A program made the translations under genes and the position numbers. Shown here piece after piece: positions 33,910-42,180 of a stretch of 64,000 bases of DNA. Positions within the stretch are counted from its first letter, which is position 1, and each line of letters starts with the position of its first letter. Where the stretch lies: contig CAZEAU010000008.1 of NCBI GenBank assembly GCA_964510515.1, positions 1 to 64,000 on the forward strand. Reading direction: 5' to 3'. Origin of the DNA: SURF-21 sp964510515 (GTDB taxonomy: Bacteria > Actinomycetota > Geothermincolia > Geothermincolales > RBG-13-55-18). Under the pieces are notes generated by a model. The model had not been told where the DNA came from and searched no databases. It saw only the letters and a list, made by a program, of their open reading frames with translations.

Positions 33910-34896
33910 CTATTTGTTCGACCTGAAATCGATGGAGAAATCCAACCTTCTCAATGCCCGCGCCGCCGCCTGGCGCACGTCTTTGTCCTCGTCCCTGGCG
34001 GCGCGCTGCAGCGGACCGACCGCCCTCTCGTCGCCTATCTTACCCAGGGACTTCGCCGCGCCCTGGCGCACGTACTTCTCGCTGTCGTCGAGAGCATCGA
34101 TGAGAGCCTCCATGGATCTCTTGTCGCCGATCATGCCCAGCGCCTCCGTCGCTTTCCAGCGCACATCGAGCGTGTAATCGTGCAGCGCCCTTATCAGCGG
34201 GGTCACGGCCCTGATATCCCTCAGCCTGCCGAGGGCTTCAGCGGCCCTCCAGCGGGCGCGCGGGCTGCCCGATTCCAGCGTCTTCAGAAGCGACAGCACC
34301 GCCGGCTCGCCGATCATCTCCAGGGCCTCCAGGGTCCCCTGCCTCACGCGCAGGCGGTCGTCGTCAAGGGCCGCGGTCAGCGCCTTCACGGCGGGCTTCC
34401 CCATCTGTATGAGGGCTTTGAGCGCGCGCTTGCGCACGCGCATGCGCGGGTCGTCCAGGGCCTCGGTGAGGGGCTTCGCCGCGGGCTCCCCCATATCGAT
34501 CAACGCTTTCCTCGCGATCCAGCGCACGTTGCCGTCGTCATCCTTGAAGCATTCGATGAGGGAGTCGATGGCGCGGCCGTCCTTCATTCTCCCCAGCACC
34601 CCGGCCGCCTCCGCCCTGGCGTACTTGTTCTTCTCCACCTCCAGCATCCGCAAGAGAGGCTCCACGACCACTCCCCCCAAGGCCAGCAGGGCATCCGCCG
34701 CGTCCCATCTCACGCGGTCGTACTCGTCCCGCAGGCATGAGATGAGCAGCTCGACGGCCTGGCTTCCCCCGAGGTTCTGCAGGGACCTCACGGCAACCTG
34801 CCTGATGCCCGCGTCACCGGTCTCCAGCCTCTGTCTTATCTCGGCGAGCCTGGCCCGGTCGGCCTCGTCGTACGCGTCGTGCTGCGCCAATATCAT
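33910..34896 (-). CDS. HEAT-repeat (PBS lyase-type) scaffold protein
   Basis: 328 residues made of about ten tandem HEAT repeats of roughly 31 residues (for example VRWDAADALLALGG, VRWIARKALIDMGEPA, VRKRALKALIQMGKPA, VRWKATEALGMIGD). HEAT solenoids bind other proteins; no enzymatic residues are present. A second protein of the same length and repeat order is encoded at 49477, so these are paralogues. ATG 34896 has GGGAGG 2 nt upstream and a promoter with an extended -10 box (34956-34964). It is divergent from the NifU-like gene. Confidence 0.88.
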   Translation of the reverse strand: MILAQHDAYDEADRARLAEIRQRLETGDAGIRQVAVRSLQNLGGSQAVELLISCLRDEYDRVRWDAADALLALGGVVVEPLLRMLEVEKNKYARAEAAGVLGRMKDGRAIDSLIECFKDDDGNVRWIARKALIDMGEPAAKPLTEALDDPRMRVRKRALKALIQMGKPAVKALTAALDDDRLRVRQGTLEALEMIGEPAVLSLLKTLESGSPRARWRAAEALGRLRDIRAVTPLIRALHDYTLDVRWKATEALGMIGDKRSMEALIDALDDSEKYVRQGAAKSLGKIGDERAVGPLQRAARDEDKDVRQAAARALRRLDFSIDFRSNK

Positions 34897-34955
34897 CGCC
34901 TCCCGCTGCTATTGTTCCCCCCAAGGGATACCCGCTTCGTCAACATCGGTCGATA

Positions 34956-34964
34956 AGTATAGCA
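34956..34964 (-). promoter_or_regulatory. extended -10 promoter of HEAT-repeat gene
   Basis: Minus strand TGCTATACT, with the start expected near 34949, giving a leader of about 53 nt. Same extended form as the AOR promoter. Confidence 0.5.
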
Positions 34965-35163
34965 TACGCGAACGGGCAGCCTTATGAGCAACCCGAGGCG
35001 GCCTCTCGATCCCGCTCAACCGGCAGCGCCTGCCGCAACGCCACCGCATCAGGAGCGACGTGCGCGAGCGGGTTTTAGAGCGGCCGCCCGCCCGTAAACG
35101 GTCATTAAAATCTGCCGCCAGAAGGATTATGATATTGATGCCATTAACCTGGGAGGTGACCAC

Positions 35164-35613
35164 ATGCAAGACGGATTGGACGAGCTGCAGCACATGGTCG
35201 AGGAGGACATGCGCGGCGCGTACTCGCAGACGACCATAGACCACGCCATGAACCCGCGCAACATGGGCCGGCTCAATGACGCCGACGGGTGGGCCAGGTA
35301 CACCGGCCCCTGCGGCGACAGCATGGAGATCTGGATAAAGGTAAACGGGGAGAGCATCGTGGAGACCGGCTTCTTCACCGACGGATGCGGAACCAGCATC
35401 GCGTCCGGGAGCATGGTCGCGGAACTGGCGAGGGGGAAGAGCATCGACGACGCCCTGGAGATAAGCCAAGGCGACGTCCTCGCAGCCCTGGACGGCCTGC
35501 CGGAGGAGAGCGAGCATTGCGCCCTGCTGGCGGCCACCACCCTCAAGCTGGCCATCGGCGACATCTTTGCCCGCCGCAGGGAGCCCTGGAAAAAGCAATA
35601 CGAGCGGCACTAA
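35164..35613 (+). CDS. NifU/IscU-type iron-sulfur cluster scaffold
   Basis: 149 residues of the NifU N-terminal/IscU family. Three conserved cysteines are in place: YTGPCGDSM, TDGCGTSIASGSM and SEHCALLA, with NPRNMGRLNDADG near the N-terminus. It assembles a transient 2Fe-2S or 4Fe-4S cluster for transfer to apoproteins. This sub-type, with Gly-Asp after the first Cys, is common in anaerobes beside NifS or Mrp-type ATPases; no cysteine desulfurase is adjacent here. ATG 35164 has GGGAGGTG upstream. Confidence 0.88.
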   Translation: MQDGLDELQHMVEEDMRGAYSQTTIDHAMNPRNMGRLNDADGWARYTGPCGDSMEIWIKVNGESIVETGFFTDGCGTSIASGSMVAELARGKSIDDALEISQGDVLAALDGLPEESEHCALLAATTLKLAIGDIFARRREPWKKQYERH

Positions 35614-35830
35614 CCCACCGTGGCCAGGGATGGCCGCGGTTGGCGGGGCGGCTTTCCGTGCCCCCTTGGCGCTGCTCATCACCATGCCGCCGCCCCGGGG
35701 GAAACGCGCACGCGAAGCGCAGGATGCGGACCGGCACAGCCCCGGCCCTGGTCGACAGGCAAGAGGGTTCTGCAGGCAAAGCGGATGATAATCGTATCGC
35801 TGACCCCCCGAAGGCCCGCATATGGAGAAA

Positions 35831-35864
35831 GCAGGCCGGGACATGGCTTCCCGGCCTGCTTTTT
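35831..35864 (-). terminator. bidirectional intrinsic terminator
   Basis: A 10-bp stem (GCAGGCCGGG, 35831-35840; CCCGGCCTGC, 35850-35859). TTTTT follows on the plus strand and TTTCT on the minus strand. It ends the tRNA-Arg transcript and possibly nifU readthrough. Confidence 0.75.
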
Positions 35865-35868
35865 CGGG

Positions 35869-35945
35869 TGGCACGCCCGGAGGGATTCGAACCCCCAACC
35901 TACAGATCCGTAGTCTGTCGCTCTATCCAATTGAGCTACGGGCGC
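35869..35945 (-). tRNA. tRNA-Arg (anticodon ACG)
   Basis: 77 nt with acceptor arms GCGCCCG and CGGGCGT (one G-U), anticodon loop CTACGGA, T-loop TTCGAAT and encoded CCA. A34 is the TadA substrate, so it should read CGT, CGC and CGA after conversion to inosine. Confidence 0.94.
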
Positions 35946-35986
35946 TTGCACTCATAATTCTATCACAGCGCTTGGCCGCTTTTTTT

Positions 35987-36081
35987 TGGCGGAAGGGGAG
36001 GGATTTGAACCCTCGAGGCGGCTTGTGACCGCCTACACGATTTCCAGTCGTGCTCCTTAGGCCAAACTCGGACACCCTTCC
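35987..36081 (-). tRNA. tRNA-Ser (anticodon GGA)
   Basis: Acceptor arms GGAAGGG and CCCTTCC, anticodon loop CTGGAAA, a long variable arm and encoded CCA. Reads TCC and TCT. It lies 41 nt upstream of tRNA-Arg on the same strand and probably shares a transcript. It is the third serine isoacceptor in this window. Confidence 0.93.
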
Positions 36082-36272
36082 ACGCATGACCGCGCCCGTC
36101 CCGGGCGCACGAATATTATACGGGCGCAGGCCTGCGCTTACCAGAGCCTCGGGTTCCGACGCGCACTCCCCCAGGCATCGCCCCCCCTTCTCCGCATACC
36201 TCACCTTTCCCTATTGTAAGCCCGTTTGCAGGCGCGATAACCGCGCCCGCCCACCGGGCGCCTCCACGGAGC

Positions 36273-36302
36273 TTGTTGGCGGGCAAGCGGCGATGATATA
36301 AA
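36273..36302 (+). promoter_or_regulatory. promoter of ROK kinase gene
   Basis: TTGTTG (36273-36278), 18-nt spacer, TATAAA (36297-36302) with TGA before it (extended -10). The predicted start falls on or next to GTG 36308. Confidence 0.55.
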
Positions 36303-36307
36303 GGGGA

Positions 36308-37297
36308 GTGAACCAGATACTAGAAAGCGAGGGCATGTTGGCCGTAATCGGAATCGACCTGGGCGGGACCAAGACGGCGGGGCTCATACTCGACGGCGAG
36401 AGAGCCCTGCGCGGATACCGTATCTCCACGGACGCCTCCTCCCAGGAAAACGTGATGGAAGGCCTGCTCAAGGTCTGCTCCCGCCTGCGCGAGGACGCCA
36501 TCCGCAGCGGAATCGCCATCGAGGCGGTGGGCCTGGGCATAGCCGGCTTCGTGGACTATGAGCGGGGGGTGGTTACCGAGGCCCCCAACCACCCCCTGCG
36601 CGAGGCGCGGGTGAGGGACATCCTGGAGGAGGACAGCGGCCTTCCCATCTTCGTGGACAACGACGCCAACACGGCCGCGCTGGCCGAGGCGCGCATGGGG
36701 GCGGGCCGGGGTGTGCGCTACCTGGTGCACCTCACCCTGGGGACGGGGATAGGCGGGGGGATAGTCATCGACGGAAGCATCTACAGGGGGGCGCTGGGCG
36801 CGGCGGCGGAGCTGGGCCACATGATCATTCGCGAGGACGGCCCGGCCTGTAACTGCGGGGCGCGCGGATGCCTGGAGGCCCTGGTCTCGGGGGTGGCCAT
36901 CTACCGCCGCGTGGAGGAGCTGGCCGCCCTGGGACACGCCTCTCCCCTGGTGTGGGATTTCCTCGCCGACCCCACGACCTTCACCGCCGACTCCGTATGC
37001 CGGCATGCCGATGCGGGAGAAGGCCCGGCGGTGGAGATCCTGAGCGATGCGGGGTGGCACCTGGGGACGGGGATAGCGTCGCTGGTGAACATCTTCAACC
37101 CAGATGCGGTCACCTTGAGCGGCGGGCTCCTCGGCTGCATGCACCACATGGAGGAGGCCATGCGCGGCTCCTTCGCGGACAACGCCATCGCCATCAGCCG
37201 CGACCACGTGCGCATCCTCACCGGAAACCTCGGGGACGACGGCGGCATGCTGGGGGCGGCCCTGCTGGCCCGCGAGGGCCTGGAGGCCGGCGCCTGA
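36308..37297 (+). CDS. ROK-family glucokinase-type sugar kinase
   Basis: 329 residues. The ATP-phosphate loop is VIGIDLGGTKTAGLIL, the sugar-binding/catalytic Asp is in IFVDNDANTAALAE, and the ROK zinc motif is intact (ELGHM, then CNCGARGCLEAL). It phosphorylates glucose or a related sugar with ATP. GTG 36308 is taken as start because the promoter's -10 box ends 5 nt before it, implying a leaderless mRNA. ATG 36335 (MLAVIGIDLGG) is a serious alternative that matches family N-termini better. Confidence 0.9.
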   Translation: MNQILESEGMLAVIGIDLGGTKTAGLILDGERALRGYRISTDASSQENVMEGLLKVCSRLREDAIRSGIAIEAVGLGIAGFVDYERGVVTEAPNHPLREARVRDILEEDSGLPIFVDNDANTAALAEARMGAGRGVRYLVHLTLGTGIGGGIVIDGSIYRGALGAAAELGHMIIREDGPACNCGARGCLEALVSGVAIYRRVEELAALGHASPLVWDFLADPTTFTADSVCRHADAGEGPAVEILSDAGWHLGTGIASLVNIFNPDAVTLSGGLLGCMHHMEEAMRGSFADNAIAISRDHVRILTGNLGDDGGMLGAALLAREGLEAGA

Positions 37298-37426
37298 CCT
37301 GACCCGCGAACGCATGGGCTGGGACTCGCGTACTTGAATGCCGCCGGGAGCCGCTTGCTTGCAGGCGGCCCGGCCACTTGCCACCCCAGGCGCGAAGCCG
37401 GGCCCCGGGCCTGACCCCCGGGGGCT

Positions 37427-38557
37427 TCAGTCCTTCCTCGTGCGCAGGGAGAGGACGGCGAGGGAGAGGAAGAGGGCGGCCATGAGCGTGAGGGCCAGGA
37501 GGTCCAGCCATATCTTTCCCACCCCCCAGCCCTTGAGCATCACCGCGCGCGAGGCGTTCACCGCATAGGTGGGCGGCACCAGGTAGGAGAGCGGCCGCAG
37601 CCACGCCGGTATGGCCTCGATAGGCCAGAATATCCCCGCCAGGAGGAAGGCCGGGAGAATGACGTAGGGCAGCACCTGTATGGCCTGCGCCTCGCGGCGG
37701 GCGGTGCTGGAGAGGAGTATGCCCAGCGCCTGGGAGACCACGGCCAGAAGGGCGATGACCGCGAAGGCGAGGAGCACGTTCCCCACCACGGCGACGTCGA
37801 AGACCAGCATGCCCACCAGCAGGAGGAGGACGGCCTGCCCCGTGCCGATGAGGCTGAAGGCGGCGGCGTAGCCGAGCACGATGTCCCTCTCCCTGAGCCG
37901 CGTGGCCAGCATGCGCTGCAGGGTACCGGAGGTCCTCTCGCCCACGAAGGTGACCAGGGTGAGCAGGGTGGTGATCATGTACACCGCGAAGGCCATGATG
38001 CCGGGGACGAAGAAGTCCATGAACTTGGCCCCCTCGCCGAAGACGGCCACGGCCTCCACGCTCACCGGCAGGCTCAGGCCCGCCCCCTCCATCGCCGCCA
38101 GCAACGCCTCGTTCACCGCCTTGCTCACAGCCTCGGAAACGTTGACGTTGCTCCTGTCCAGGAGCAGCTCGATGGAGGCGGGAGGGGCCCCGGGGCGGCC
38201 TTCCAGGCCCGCGAGCGCAGCGGCGGTGAGGCCGGGCGGGAAGACCACGGCGGCATAGGCCTGCCCGGCCTCCACCATGGCCAGCGCCGCCTCCCGGTCG
38301 TCCGCGTACTCCAGCTCCATCACCTCCTCATCCAGGTTGGAGACGAGCGCGCGGGACAGCGCCGCGGGAGCCCCCGCAGCGCCCTCGTCCAGGTCCACCA
38401 CCGCCACTTTCACGTCCCTCACCTCGCCGCTGAAGGCCAGCCCGAAGACGAACATGACGAAGATGGGGGCGAGGACGATGAGAGCCAGGGAGCGCTTGTC
38501 GTTCTTGAGGTCCATGAAAACCCGCCTGGTGACGGTGAGGAAGCGGAGCCCGCTCAT
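37427..38557 (-). CDS. ABC-2 type transporter permease
   Basis: 376 residues: one N-terminal membrane helix, a large extracytoplasmic domain (about 45-185) and five C-terminal helices, the layout of drug/lipid/antibiotic ABC-2 exporters (YhhJ/DrrB-like). The VFGEGAKFMDFFVPGIMAF and ERTSGTLQRMLATRL segments are typical. It starts with ATG 38557 in a 4-nt overlap (ATGA) with the ATPase gene, so the two are translated together. Substrate unknown. Confidence 0.9.
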   Translation of the reverse strand: MSGLRFLTVTRRVFMDLKNDKRSLALIVLAPIFVMFVFGLAFSGEVRDVKVAVVDLDEGAAGAPAALSRALVSNLDEEVMELEYADDREAALAMVEAGQAYAAVVFPPGLTAAALAGLEGRPGAPPASIELLLDRSNVNVSEAVSKAVNEALLAAMEGAGLSLPVSVEAVAVFGEGAKFMDFFVPGIMAFAVYMITTLLTLVTFVGERTSGTLQRMLATRLRERDIVLGYAAAFSLIGTGQAVLLLLVGMLVFDVAVVGNVLLAFAVIALLAVVSQALGILLSSTARREAQAIQVLPYVILPAFLLAGIFWPIEAIPAWLRPLSYLVPPTYAVNASRAVMLKGWGVGKIWLDLLALTLMAALFLSLAVLSLRTRKD

Positions 38558-39303
38558 CTCTCCTCCCCTCGCCCGCCAGCGACGAAGCTCATGAAGGCGT
38601 CCTCCAGGCTGGCGCTCCCGCTCATGGCCAGGAGCTCCCGCGGCCTGCCCTCGGCCAGGAGCCGCCCCTCGTGCATGAACCCGATGCGGTCGCAGCGCCC
38701 CGCCTCGTCCATGTAATGGGTGGTGATGACGATGGTCCTCCCGTGCCCCTTGATCTCGTTGAAGTAGTCCCAGAAGGAGACCCGCAGCTCGGGGTCCACG
38801 CCCACGGTGGGCTCGTCCAGCAGCAGGAGGGCGGGCCTGTGCACCAGCGCGCAGGCCAGGGAAACACGGTGCTTCATGCCGCCGCTGAGCTTGCCCACCA
38901 TCTCGTCGCGCCACTGCGCCAGCCCGATGAAGTCGAGCAGGGTCTTTTCTCTCTCCTCCACCTCGCGCCGGGAGAGCCCGAATATGGCGGCGAAAAAGGC
39001 CAGGTTCTGATGCACGCTGAGGCCGGGGTAGAGCGCGGTCTCCTGGGGCATGTATCCAATCTCCGCGGCGGTGCGCTCGTCGGGCACGCGCCTGCCGCCC
39101 ACCCGGGCCTCGCCGCCGTTTATCTTGAGCAGCCCGCAGAGCATCTTGATGGTGGTGGTCTTGCCGGCCCCATTCGGGCCCAACAGGCCGTAGATCTCGC
39201 CCTTCCTCACGCGCAGGTCCAAGCCGTCCACGGCGGTGAAATCGCCGTAGCGCTTGACCAGGCCGCGCGTCTCCACCATGAGAGCCGGTTCGTTTTCGAC
39301 CAT
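38554..39303 (-). CDS. ABC transporter ATP-binding protein
   Basis: 249 residues with Walker A GPNGAGKTTT, Q-loop MPQETALYPGL, signature KLSGGMKHRVSLACALV (Met in place of the usual Gln), Walker B LLLLDEPTVGVD and switch His in TTHYMDEA. It is the motor for the ABC-2 permease encoded immediately downstream. The DrrA/NodI-type subfamily exports drugs, lipids or polysaccharide. Confidence 0.93.
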   Translation of the reverse strand: MVENEPALMVETRGLVKRYGDFTAVDGLDLRVRKGEIYGLLGPNGAGKTTTIKMLCGLLKINGGEARVGGRRVPDERTAAEIGYMPQETALYPGLSVHQNLAFFAAIFGLSRREVEEREKTLLDFIGLAQWRDEMVGKLSGGMKHRVSLACALVHRPALLLLDEPTVGVDPELRVSFWDYFNEIKGHGRTIVITTHYMDEAGRCDRIGFMHEGRLLAEGRPRELLAMSGSASLEDAFMSFVAGGRGEER

Positions 39304-39343
39304 GGGGTTATGCCTCCTTTTTCGCCGGCTCCATGCGGGGCAA

Positions 39344-39958
39344 CTAGATGCCCAGCCCCTCCTCGATCGCCTCGACCTCTTCCTCCCCGAAGGGCTCGAT
39401 GGTCCCCCGGCCCCCGCGATGGTAGAGGGCCTCGGCCAGCAGCGCCATGGGGACGAGGGCGGCTATCGTCAGCCCCAGCCGCAACAGCATGAACTTCCAG
39501 CCAAGGAACTGCAGTTCCATCAGCTCCTGGGGCAGCTTGATGCAGGCCCAGGCGGAAAGGAAGAGGATGACGTTGGCCACCCTGGCGCCCTTCTTCAGCA
39601 GCATAGCCGCCAGGGGAAAGGCGATGTAAAGGGGGCCGGTGGGCAGCGCTCCCAGCACCATCGCCAGGAAGAGGCCTCCGGCACCCGAGCCCTTGCCCAG
39701 GTATTTCACCACTATATTGCGGTCGACCCAGATGGCGAAAAGGCCCATGAGGACCATCAGGGCGGGAAGGACGAAGACCATCTCCTTGAAGAACTCCCAG
39801 GAGGACTGCAGAGCCCGCTCGCCTTTGTCCGGGAAGATGAGGGACAGGCCGTAGAGCGCCACCGCGGAGGCGGCGAGGGCGACCAGGTCCCATTTTATCC
39901 GCTTGCGCAAGGAGGACTTTGTCTCCGTCCCGTTTGCGATCCCTTCGTTCTTCTTCAT
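39344..39958 (-). CDS. permease, C-terminal-half type (DUF318-like)
   Basis: 204 residues, about five membrane helices, with VVKYLGKGSGAGGLFLAM, GALPTGPLYIAFPLAAMLL and FLSAWACIKLPQE, which fit one half of the DUF318/ArsP-type permease family. A partner of similar size lies 25 nt upstream (39984). Full-length relatives are near 300-350 residues, so this looks like a split two-subunit permease. ATG 39958 has GGAGG 9 nt upstream. Substrate unknown; metalloid or organic anions are possible. Confidence 0.75.
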   Translation of the reverse strand: MKKNEGIANGTETKSSLRKRIKWDLVALAASAVALYGLSLIFPDKGERALQSSWEFFKEMVFVLPALMVLMGLFAIWVDRNIVVKYLGKGSGAGGLFLAMVLGALPTGPLYIAFPLAAMLLKKGARVANVILFLSAWACIKLPQELMELQFLGWKFMLLRLGLTIAALVPMALLAEALYHRGGRGTIEPFGEEEVEAIEEGLGI

Positions 39959-39983
39959 CTTCGAGCACCTCCGTCCTCGCCCA

Positions 39984-40469
39984 TCAACCCAGCACCAGGC
40001 CCATGATGACGGCGACAATGAGGGCCGCGGCGAAGCTGAGGCCGTTGCGGAGAAATGCGAAGCGTTTGCCCAGCTCCTTTATCTCGATGGGCAGGAAAAC
40101 CAACCCGATCATGGTCAGGGTGGTGATGAAGGCGGCCATGGCCATCACCCCGGCCCCCATGTCCAGCAGGGATTTCGCCAGCGGGAAGGCGATGAGCGCC
40201 GGAATGAAGAGGACGGAGCCGAGCAATGAGGCGATGAGCAGGCCGGCGACGCCGCTCTCCCCCCCGATGATCGTGGCTATCCACCTGGGTGGGATGAATC
40301 CCACGATGAGGCCGATGAGCGCGACCACCGCCAGCACGCTGGGGACCATCCTCTTCGTCGCGTTCCACGCGATGAGCAGGGCGCTCTTGGTCTTTCCCCT
40401 GTCCTTGGCGAGCGACAGCGTGAGACACACCACGACAAACGCGTTGATAACGATGGCGGTAAGCGACAT
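39984..40469 (-). CDS. permease, N-terminal-half type (DUF318-like)
   Basis: 161 residues, four or five membrane helices (VPSVLAVVALIGLIVGFIPP, GLLIASLLGSVLFIPALIAF, GAGVMAMAAFITTLTMIG). The ESGVAG and PALIAFPLAKSLL patterns resemble DUF318 permeases, and the next gene encodes a matching half. ATG 40469 lies 5 nt after the stop of the PadR regulator gene, so all three are one operon. Confidence 0.72.
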   Translation of the reverse strand: MSLTAIVINAFVVVCLTLSLAKDRGKTKSALLIAWNATKRMVPSVLAVVALIGLIVGFIPPRWIATIIGGESGVAGLLIASLLGSVLFIPALIAFPLAKSLLDMGAGVMAMAAFITTLTMIGLVFLPIEIKELGKRFAFLRNGLSFAAALIVAVIMGLVLG

Positions 40470-40474
40470 CGCCC

Positions 40475-40882
40475 TCACCCCGCTTTCTCGCACAGGGCGA
40501 TGAAGCCGTTGAGCATCTTCACCCTCTCCTTGAAGGCCTCCACCCAGGCGGCCAGCCTGGCCTCGCCCTGCGCGGTGAGGCGATAGACGCGCTTGGGGGG
40601 GCCCGCCTCGCCGTGCTCCCACTCCGAGCGCACCAGGCCGCCCCTCTCCAGCTCGCGCAGCATGCGGTAAACGGAGGCGGAGTCGGGCATGGGCCCGGGG
40701 AAAGGCAGGTTGCCGATATCCTCCGTGAGCTGATAGCCGTAACCGGGGCGCAGCTTGATGAGGTAGAGAAGCCGCGGCTCGAGGAATCTCTTGCGGGGCC
40801 CCTCGCGCACGAAACGCTCGTGGTCCAGGGTCTTCTCGACGCCTTGCGGCCTCCGGGCCTCCCGTCCCTTAGCCCTCGCCAT
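40475..40882 (-). CDS. PadR-family transcriptional regulator
   Basis: 135 residues: a winged helix (LEPRLLYLIKLRPGYGYQLT, then DSASVYRMLRELERGGLV) and a C-terminal dimerisation helix. PadR proteins are usually ligand-responsive repressors of stress or transport genes, here most likely of the split permease operon it heads. ATG 40882 has GGAGGG 5 nt upstream. An AT-rich operator-like region lies 24-62 nt upstream. Confidence 0.88.
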   Translation of the reverse strand: MARAKGREARRPQGVEKTLDHERFVREGPRKRFLEPRLLYLIKLRPGYGYQLTEDIGNLPFPGPMPDSASVYRMLRELERGGLVRSEWEHGEAGPPKRVYRLTAQGEARLAAWVEAFKERVKMLNGFIALCEKAG

Positions 40883-40905
40883 GGTCACCCTCCGCCTCTC
40901 CGTGC

Positions 40906-40944
40906 CTATATGCCATCATACATATAAGTGTAGTTTACATATAG
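40906..40944. promoter_or_regulatory. operator-like repeats before padR-permease operon
   Basis: CTATATG (40906-40912) and CATATAG (40938-40944) form an inverted repeat; ACATATA also occurs as a direct repeat at 40920-40926 and 40937-40943. AT-rich in a GC-rich genome and just upstream of padR: a likely autoregulatory site. Confidence 0.5.
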
Positions 40945-41107
40945 ATGGGCGTCAAGCGCCATTTCTCGGTCGTTGCTGTCCAGAAAAACAGGCGCCCCAT
41001 CCCGAAGAAACCCCGGCACGCCATATCGGCTTAGCCCGCCCGGGCGGCGGGTCGCCGCATGGCAGCGCGCGGCCAGAGCTCGAGTCCTGCGGCCTGACCG
41101 CCGGGGT

Positions 41108-41776
41108 TCAGGCGAGCGGGTTTCCGCATTCGCCGCAGAAGCGGGACCCCTCCTGCGAGACCGCGCCGCATTTCTCGCAGATGATGAGCTTCAGGGGGGC
41201 GCCGCAGTTGTTGCAGAACTTCTCGTCCCCGACCGGCTTCTCGCACCTGGGGCACAGGGTCTGCTTGCTCTCGATTTCGCCGCTGAAGACCTGCGTGCCC
41301 TCCGCCTTCGCCCTGATGTCCGCCACCATCTTTTCCGAGCGCGCCGCCGCCACCTCGGAGGCCAGGCGCGGAGCGCATTCCACGCACAGCCCCTCCTGCT
41401 CGTTCCAGTCGTTCAGGCAAACCCACTTCGTGCAGCGGGGGCAGCGCTTGAAGTGCCCCTTGCTCTCGTTCATGGCCAGCTCGAAGGCGGCGTCGTGCTC
41501 CTTATGCCACTCCGGCGACATGCCCCGATAGCGCTCGCTCACCGCGTCGAGCCCGCGGCTGGCGCCGTAACCCAGTCTGTAGCCCCTGCCGGTGATGGAG
41601 GAGGCCACGTCGATAACCCCGCCTAGCTTGCGGAAGAGGCTGCCCTTCTTGTAGGTCTTGGACTCTATGAACCTGGTCTTGTACCCCTCCTGACAGAGGT
41701 CGCAGTAGAAGACGAACTGAAAGCCCGCCTCCGTGCTGCTGTCGTCGAAGTTGTCGGTAAAAGCCTGCAAGGCCAT
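41108..41776 (-). CDS. multi-zinc-ribbon protein, unknown function
   Basis: 222 residues. An N-terminal domain (about 1-110) contains CDLCQEGYKT and a Gly/Tyr-rich middle (GRGYRLGYGASRG). The C-terminal half strings together zinc ribbons: CPRCTKWVC, LCVEC, LCPRCEKPVG, FCNNCGAPL, CEKCGA and FCGECGNPLA. No enzyme motif. Third gene of a three-gene minus-strand operon (16 nt after the previous gene). The combination suggests an adaptor or chaperone-like complex, which is inference only. Confidence 0.75.
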   Translation of the reverse strand: MALQAFTDNFDDSSTEAGFQFVFYCDLCQEGYKTRFIESKTYKKGSLFRKLGGVIDVASSITGRGYRLGYGASRGLDAVSERYRGMSPEWHKEHDAAFELAMNESKGHFKRCPRCTKWVCLNDWNEQEGLCVECAPRLASEVAAARSEKMVADIRAKAEGTQVFSGEIESKQTLCPRCEKPVGDEKFCNNCGAPLKLIICEKCGAVSQEGSRFCGECGNPLA

Positions 41777-41792
41777 CTCCGTCCCTCCCGTC

Positions 41793-42122
41793 TCATCTCA
41801 TCGCTTTTCCGCACTTCACACAGGTATCCCCCAGCGGCGGCTGCTCGGCCCGGCACTTGCGATGGGGGCAAAAGACCGTCAGGCGGGCATCGCACGCCTG
41901 GCAATAGTCCCCGAAAAAGGTCTCCGCGCCGCAATGCGGGCAGGATATCCTGAGCGCGAGGCCGCAGTTGCCGCACGCCGCCCAGCCATCCTGCACGGGG
42001 CTCCTGCACTTGGGGCAGCGCGGCGAGCCCAGCGGGTTCACCCTCCCGCAAAGCGGGCAGACATGCGAGCCCTGGGAGACCAGTCCGTCGCAATAGCGGC
42101 ACGGCTGCTTGTATCCCGGCAT
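41793..42122 (-). CDS. small double zinc-ribbon protein
   Basis: 109 residues with about six CxxC pairs (CRYCDG, CPLCGR, CPKCRSP, CGNCGLA, CPHCGAE, CVKCGKAM). The protein is almost entirely zinc ribbons. ATG 42122 has GGAGG 5 nt upstream. Middle gene of the three-gene operon. Confidence 0.75.
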   Translation of the reverse strand: MPGYKQPCRYCDGLVSQGSHVCPLCGRVNPLGSPRCPKCRSPVQDGWAACGNCGLALRISCPHCGAETFFGDYCQACDARLTVFCPHRKCRAEQPPLGDTCVKCGKAMR

Positions 42123-42180
42123 CTCTCTCCCTCCTCGGCCCTGCCGTCCGGTCCGCCGGCGCGGGCGCTTCCCGCGGCCG

